In this document: piece by piece, positions 58,751-64,000 of the stretch
How the letters are laid out: each line of letters begins with the position of its first letter
Numbering within the stretch: the first letter of the stretch is position 1
NCBI GenBank assembly: GCA_916610825.1
Contig: OU744451.1
Location: 3,162,001 to 3,226,000, forward strand
Length of the DNA: 64,000 bases
Direction: 5' to 3'
Source of the DNA: Haliclystus octoradiatus
Lineage: Eukaryota; Cnidaria; Staurozoa; Stauromedusae; Haliclystidae
The notes under the pieces: generated by a model
The model's input: only the letters and a program-made list of their open reading frames with translations
Told to the model about the DNA's origin: nothing
Database searches by the model: none
Made by a program: the position numbers and the translations under genes

Positions 58751-59225
58751 TTAACTCCATAATAGGAATTAAAGGTTATTTCAACGTAAATACTTGCTTT
58801 AACTCCTGACAACGGATTGTCTGTATTGTATTATTTCGCCAGTGAAATGTACATAGGTCACATAGGTCGCAGCCAGAACACACATATACAGATATACAAA
58901 TATAGAAATAATTTATTAACAAACAGACAATACTATTAATATCAAGATCAATTTCAAGCGAAAGAGAATAAGTTTAAAGTTGAAATGGTATGTTTAATAC
59001 AGAAATTAATCTAATTTGTAAAATTTATTGTATCATAATAACAATAGACCAATTCAAGAAAGAAATCACGTGAAACCTAGGGGTGCTTATATCACATGAC
59101 TCGCGTAAAATATCAAATGAACTACTGCAAATTATAGCAATTACATGTAGGTTTATGTTCAAGTTTATTTTTCTACATATTTTTTATATAGTCAAGTCAC
59201 AAAAATCCTTTAAAATGCTACCCAA

Positions 59226-59634
59226 AAAGGCCAGGGAGGGTACTTCCATGAAGGCTCTGTAATGTTCTTATGTTATTAAATACGAGGTAAGTAGAAGACA
59301 GAGCCACGAGACACGTGTTGTTAGTCAGCCATCTTAGTGTGTCTAATGACTTAAGCGTAAGAGGTCTGGTAATGGACTAATAGTGACAAGATAATTTATG
59401 TCTAATTATATAAGAATACTACAGGCTCTATCCGGGGATGTTTCGTTTTTATGGGTAAAAATTCGAATCCTGTTTTCAATTTTCAGCCTTCAAATTCAGT
59501 TTTTCCCAAATTCTCTAGAAAATCGAAATGGGACCCAAAACGTTTAATATTCTGAAATTTCTCAGCTGGAGTTTGGACCCAAAAAAATTGGCGCGTCCCC
59601 GTATAGCAGCAGTATGGGAGTTACCCCCCGGGAA
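59226..59634. mobile_element. hAT-like family F, second copy (diverged)
   Basis: Left CCAGGGAGGGTACTTCCATG and right GTATGGGAGTTACCCCCCGG match the ends of the 55135 element. The interior differs and includes AAAATTGGCGCGTCCCCGTA. No duplication is evident. Confidence 0.6.
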
Positions 59635-59859
59635 ATACTGTTGAGTCTTGCAAAAATTAGATTTAGTTTCTGTAGCTTTTCACCACAGTTGGGACACTGT
59701 TCACATTTTACACGGCAATCCATGTATTTCCATATAAGCCAGATAATACATTAAACTGTAGTAATACTACGAGTGGTTTGGGTTTCATGGCTTTTTGTGA
59801 AGTTAACATTAGAATTATATAGCATTTCTTGAAAGGGATACAAGACAATAGTGTCACTC

Positions 59860-60391
59860 TTACTTATACCGAAATACATCAATGAATAACTTAGACTTCA
59901 TTGAGTCAGTTTGCACGTTTAATGTGGGGTGCAACTCCATGATGGCTAGCTTGTCTTGTATAAGGCAATCAAATTTTTTGACAAATGTACACATGCTTTT
60001 TTCGTTTACAACGCTATGTCCGTGACTTCTTAGATATGCGCCGACAGTCGACACCTTGATAAATATTTTGACGAGTATAGCCAACATTTACAGTACACGA
60101 GTCACACTTCAAAAAATCTACAACGAATTGCTTAGTCAGTAGCCAGGCCTTAGCTCACGTACTCTTGAATCATCTATTAACTTTTTACTTGGTTTAACTG
60201 GTCTGTAATTGAACGAATTTTTCAACTTTTTACGAATTTCAGCATTCCTTGGAAATTTATGCAATTATATTCCTGGAGAATAGGAGGTATTTTGTGCAGC
60301 TGACATTGTTTGGATAACCAGCAACACGGTATTTCCCCCCTCTACGAACAGCATTCAATCCTGAATTTGACATATCTCCCTCGTCCGCCAT
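59860..60391 (-). pseudogene. Broken THAP-domain protein, probably transposon-derived
   Basis: A minus-strand frame starting with ATG at 60391 encodes GGKYRVAGYPNNVSC, like the start of a THAP zinc finger. The next frame continues NTSYSPGI, a stop, then LHKFPRNAEIRKKLKNSF and the P-x-K segment expected inside the domain; the usual C-x2-H pair is lost. Further on, a frame at 60087-59860 reads LRSHGHSVVNEKSMCTFVKK and ends with a stop. At least two frame changes and one stop break the gene. THAP domains occur in P-type and Kolobok transposases and in host proteins derived from them. Confidence 0.55.
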
Positions 60392-60985
60392 GATAACACT
60401 TCGACCGCGCTTAGAAAACATTGTCAAAAATGAGTCTGCAAACCTTGTGACGTCACGCAAATCGGAAAAATGGCTCACAAAAAACAGCAAAAACAGCTAT
60501 TTCAAACGTAATTTTGAAAAGTTTATCAAAATATAATGTCGATAATATTCATATCATTCGAATCAGCGCAGAAAATTCTACAAAATTACCTGATAATACG
60601 GAAGGGTGAAATTTCGATGCATAGGCCCTTTAATGCCTTCATTTAAAGCACTCACTGTCTCCTAAGTGAATTCTGTATCTTGTCCTTAAATTGCAGTATA
60701 TTGTTAGGAGTCTTACTGTTGTCAAGAAATGGCTTATCTACTTCTACATTATTATTAATGTTAGATAAAATTTTCAAAAACATAATATTAATTAATGTTA
60801 CAGGATAAGCTAAATTTAAAAAGTAGGCTTCACTCTATGACCATTTAACATCAAAACGCTCTTGTTATAAGATAATCGATGCGGTCGATTGAGCATTGTC
60901 CATACAAGTCCTTACTTATACGGGTCATCTACCTGACTTGATTGTGCAGTACCAGTCCTTAATCTGTTGATTTATGAAAAACATG

Positions 60986-61640
60986 GTAAAAAGTAATGTA
61001 GACGGTGTCGCCCTACCGAAGGCACCCGTACCACTCCTTTATTTTTTGATTGATTGATTGAAAACATTTACTTCCGTAAAACAACAATGATTGCGATTTA
61101 CTTACAGAAATTGAATAATAGATTGACTAATAAGTAAGGTATATTTACACATATTTGAGATAATCTGTTAGATTCTCAGAATTAAGTCTAACTTTAAAAG
61201 TATATAAATTAGGGGCACAGCGAGTTTCAACTGATAAAGAATTGAATATAAAGAATTGTATTTATACATCGTACAGAGAAAGAATTACGATAAAGATTAG
61301 TGTTACATTTCGGCATTAATAGGCGTCCATGTGATGAAATTATTTCTAGATTAGTGGCTTATTCGCTGATAGTAATGATTTTAAACGCTGCATATCAATT
61401 TCAACAGATTTCATGGAAGATTTCATTTCTCGATTGTCAATGCGCAACGATGCGTCGCAGCTACTCACAATACAATTCCCTCTGGACCATTCCATCTGCC
61501 ATCCTCAGATGGTACTCATTTGATGTTTCAGATAAAGTCAAGGCTGAGTTGACCTTAAGGGGATTTGAACCACAGTCGATCAGATATGATCCAATCTGAA
61601 GTTCAGTTGCTCTGCCATCTGAGATAATCCTCCTCGCAGA
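60986..61640 (-). mobile_element. SINE-1 copy split by an insertion
   Basis: In reverse complement, the head GGAGGATTATCTCAGATGGC with GTGGTTCAAATCC and the body lie at 61640 to about 61340. The tail GGTACGGGTGCCTTCGGTAG with ACACCGTCTACATTACTTTT lies at 61040-60986. About 300 bp of unrelated sequence (about 61041-61335) separates body and tail. Its minus frame (RNSFSVRCINT) looks like a LINE C-terminal scrap. Confidence 0.75.
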
Positions 61641-62897
61641 CATGGTATACTAGATTGATTGACATTATCGTGTAACATAATCCTGACAAATTATGAATAA
61701 TTCTGCTCTTGCATTTCTGTTGTGAATTCAAGATATGGTATATACTATTCAATGTTGTCAAAATATTTTTCTAGTTTTCTCTTCTAGAGATCGAAACGTT
61801 GCAATTCTCAGTGTTTTACTAAGAAGCTTCAAATAAATAATTGATCTTTGCTGGCATTCTGCAATTACAATTACCATATTTACAATTCTGTAAAATAACA
61901 TATGTTTGTTGAATCATTATATGAAGTCTCGTAAATTTCTACTCAAGGACTCAAATCCACATAGTTTATAGGGAAGATCTATTTTCTATATTTGAGAAAT
62001 GTTTTATTGGAATAATATGATCACAAGAAGATTTGTGCTTAAAATAAGAAGATAATTTCTTCAACGTTTTTATTCATTAGAAATATATAAGTCACGTGCC
62101 TTAAAATGGAAATCAATTATATTTTACGTGTAGTGCAGGAAACAGCCTCGTTTCCATATTAGTACATTAGCCTCGTAAAATAATTAATTAACATATATAA
62201 CGTAATTATAGCTGACAAAGTTGATTGAGGTCAGTCGATGTAAGCTCAAGCTAAGAGGCAGTTATATATATTTACCGATATCAATAAACACAACAACATG
62301 AATCGTTTTGTCGTTATTGATATGCCTACTACATACGAAATTATAAAATGCAATTTATTAATACTTTCAACTGTACACCCCTGTTGGCCGTGCCAATGGT
62401 TTTTTTTATGACAAGAATAATTTTTCAAGATTATAAAGAAACTTTGGTGACAATTATTTATTTACAAACGGATGTGCAACAATTAACAAAAATATTGTTC
62501 TGAGGTGCAAATGCTGTAATTAATTATGTAGAGAAAAAATTCCAGCCCGCATGTCTTAAAAGCATGTTTAAAAGTAGAATGCCGTAAATACACACACTAA
62601 ATGTAATATATAATGCATGTAATATTTTTTCTCAAGTCATATTTTTAATTTGAATTTTTTGAAAACGATCGAGTGATAAGTTATCAGTCTTACTTCCATT
62701 TAAGGGCAGGTATAGCTTATCGTATTATGATTATAAGATTGGAGTCGCTATTCAATGGACCCTGATCCACTACTCGGGACCCTACAACTGTGATATTCCG
62801 TATAAATTATTAATCAACACCCTACCTTCTTCCTGATGTAGCCGGTTCTTTTTATATGCAGTGGATTTTTTTCGCTGAGAGCAATGACTTAATAAGG

Positions 62898-63075
62898 GAT
62901 TACATCACTCTTGTGAGTGGGTTATCGGAGTTTACATTTACGAGTTCACTAACAACAAACTCGAAATCCATATCGTAAACGAGGCGACCTCGTTTACGAT
63001 ATGGATTTCGAGTTTGTTGTTAGAGAACGAGTGGATCTAAATTTCGATGGACCACACGATCAAGAGTGATGTAAT
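62898..63075. repeat. Long palindrome with perfect 36-bp core stem
   Basis: The core 62949-62984 pairs exactly with 62988-63023 around the loop CGA; each arm carries AACAAACTCGAAATCCATAT and CGTAAACGAGG. Outside the core an imperfect match continues to GATTACATCACTCTTG and its inverse. It is a foldback of about 178 bp, beside a SINE-1 body fragment (about 62838-62890). Confidence 0.92.
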
Positions 63076-63721
63076 CATTTTAATAACATGTCACATAACC
63101 TTTGTCTGGAACATTAATTATCTCTCATCAATTTCACTACAACAATGATTTGTTTTCTAATTTAATGGGTCATTGACTTTTCATTAATACAATTTGAATG
63201 AAATTGTTACGAATATCATTTAAATATATAAAGCGAAAAATTCAACAGAACTGTTGTTCAAATATGTTTGCAATATCAGAAGTATAGTAAAAGTTACATC
63301 TGAATATAGCAAATCCCAAGAAGTTACTTTTTTAATTTCTCAATTGAATTTTCAATTACAGAGTATACATTTAAATTGATTTTATGAAAAAATATTCAAT
63401 CTGTCGCAGCTAGTCGCCATTTTCAAAACATGTGTTCTTGCTGTTTGGTTAAACTGTGCAGGTATAGGTCTATAACCGCATACGTGCGGGTATAGACCAT
63501 AGACTTATTAGAACATCTAGACCGCTAACTTCTGACGTCACAGTGTCCGCTCGAAAACCATCGAATAAACGAAATCCGCCATGTTGGCCTCACCACATTT
63601 TTAAAACGCCATTTAAAATATTAGGAAACTGACAAATGGAGTGAGGGTAATAAGCTATTGTGAGCGCAATTGAATACCGATCGTCATCAAATTTCAATAA
63701 TTTGAAGATCATAGATTTTGA

Positions 63722-63999
63722 TAGGCAATGGAAGTGTTCAATCCGATTGGTAACTGAGAGATCAGCGAAAAAGTAGAACGAACTACTTTCAGAGATATTG
63801 TTGTAAATATATTCAAAATTCTATTAATGATGTAAACATATTTCAAAGTATCTGAATCAATAGATAATCATGATCGCATAATTATTCATACAGATTAAAG
63901 AGGAATAATCCATTTAAATGTTACAAAAATTGTATGTTCAGCTAAAAATTACGTGTTAATTCATTTATGTCACCAATCGGATTGAACACGTCCATTGTC
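63722..63999. mobile_element. Inverted-repeat element at the window edge
   Basis: GTGTTCAATCCGATTGGTAA near 63735 is inverted at the right edge (CACCAATCGGATTGAACACG), with matching flanks GGCAATGGAAG and GACAATGGACG. About 30 bp of terminal inverted repeat around 280 bp. The right border may lie beyond the window. Confidence 0.75.
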
Positions 64000-64000
64000 T

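Larger units (their letters stand above)
54111..64000. other. 10-kb gene-free flank
   Basis: No exon of a recognised host family was found. Identified content is a hAT-like element (55135-55457) and a relative (59226-59634), a LINE 3' end (57170-57590), two adjoining TTAA elements (57651-58460, 58465-58750), a THAP remnant (59860-60391), a SINE split by an insertion (60986-61640), a long palindrome (62898-63075) and an inverted-repeat element at the edge (63722-63999). The rest is AT-rich sequence with nothing recognisable, notably 55466-57169. Confidence 0.6.

Noticed and set aside
58627-58812. Short minus-strand frame shared with 25117-25323
   Set aside because: Both are arms of the same foldback transposon.
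61300-61640. Open frames on both strands around 61.3-61.6 kb
   Set aside because: They lie in SINE-1 sequence and reflect its tRNA-like head and body.

Overview
This is a stretch of nuclear DNA from an AT-rich invertebrate animal. It has large split genes with consensus GT-AG introns, animal-specific protein families, and introns packed with short non-autonomous transposons, SINEs, LINE fragments and microsatellites. The palindromic word TAGGCCTA recurs through the window, which I associate with some marine deuterostomes, but I do not name the species.

Four complete protein genes can be assembled by hand with consistent splice phases. DHDDS (+, 2310-11835, 7 exons, 317 aa) is the catalytic cis-prenyltransferase subunit for dolichol synthesis. 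LCA5/lebercilin (+, 14214-23970, 4 exons, 880 aa) is a ciliary coiled-coil protein. KDM1A/LSD1 (-, 45705-27058, 17 exons, 794 aa) is a histone H3 demethylase. A short secreted protein with one thrombospondin type-1 repeat and an unrecognised C-terminal domain (+, 46582-54082, 3 exons, 250 aa) starts head-to-head with KDM1A, 876 bp away. LCA5 and KDM1A converge tail-to-tail across about 3.1 kb. The four genes act in unrelated pathways, so nothing suggests a functional cluster.

Mobile DNA fills the rest. It includes a dead CR1-like LINE with a degenerate 2A-like motif (antisense in intron 1 of the TSP1 gene), a Penelope-like remnant with a GIY-YIG signature (24-27 kb), a broken THAP-domain fragment (about 60 kb), two tRNA-derived SINE families, and many MITE families. 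The MITEs include TA-flanked Tc1/mariner-like elements, hAT-like elements with 8-bp duplications, a TTA-flanked Harbinger-like element, TTAA-flanked elements and a 9-bp-TSD foldback. A MITE-like family built of GTTCATGAAC palindromes occurs about eleven times. Three abundant MITE families are almost confined to introns, and several copies end within about 30 bp of a 5' splice site. One KDM1A 3' splice site has been tandemly multiplied (7 x 31 bp). The last 10 kb contains no recognisable gene.
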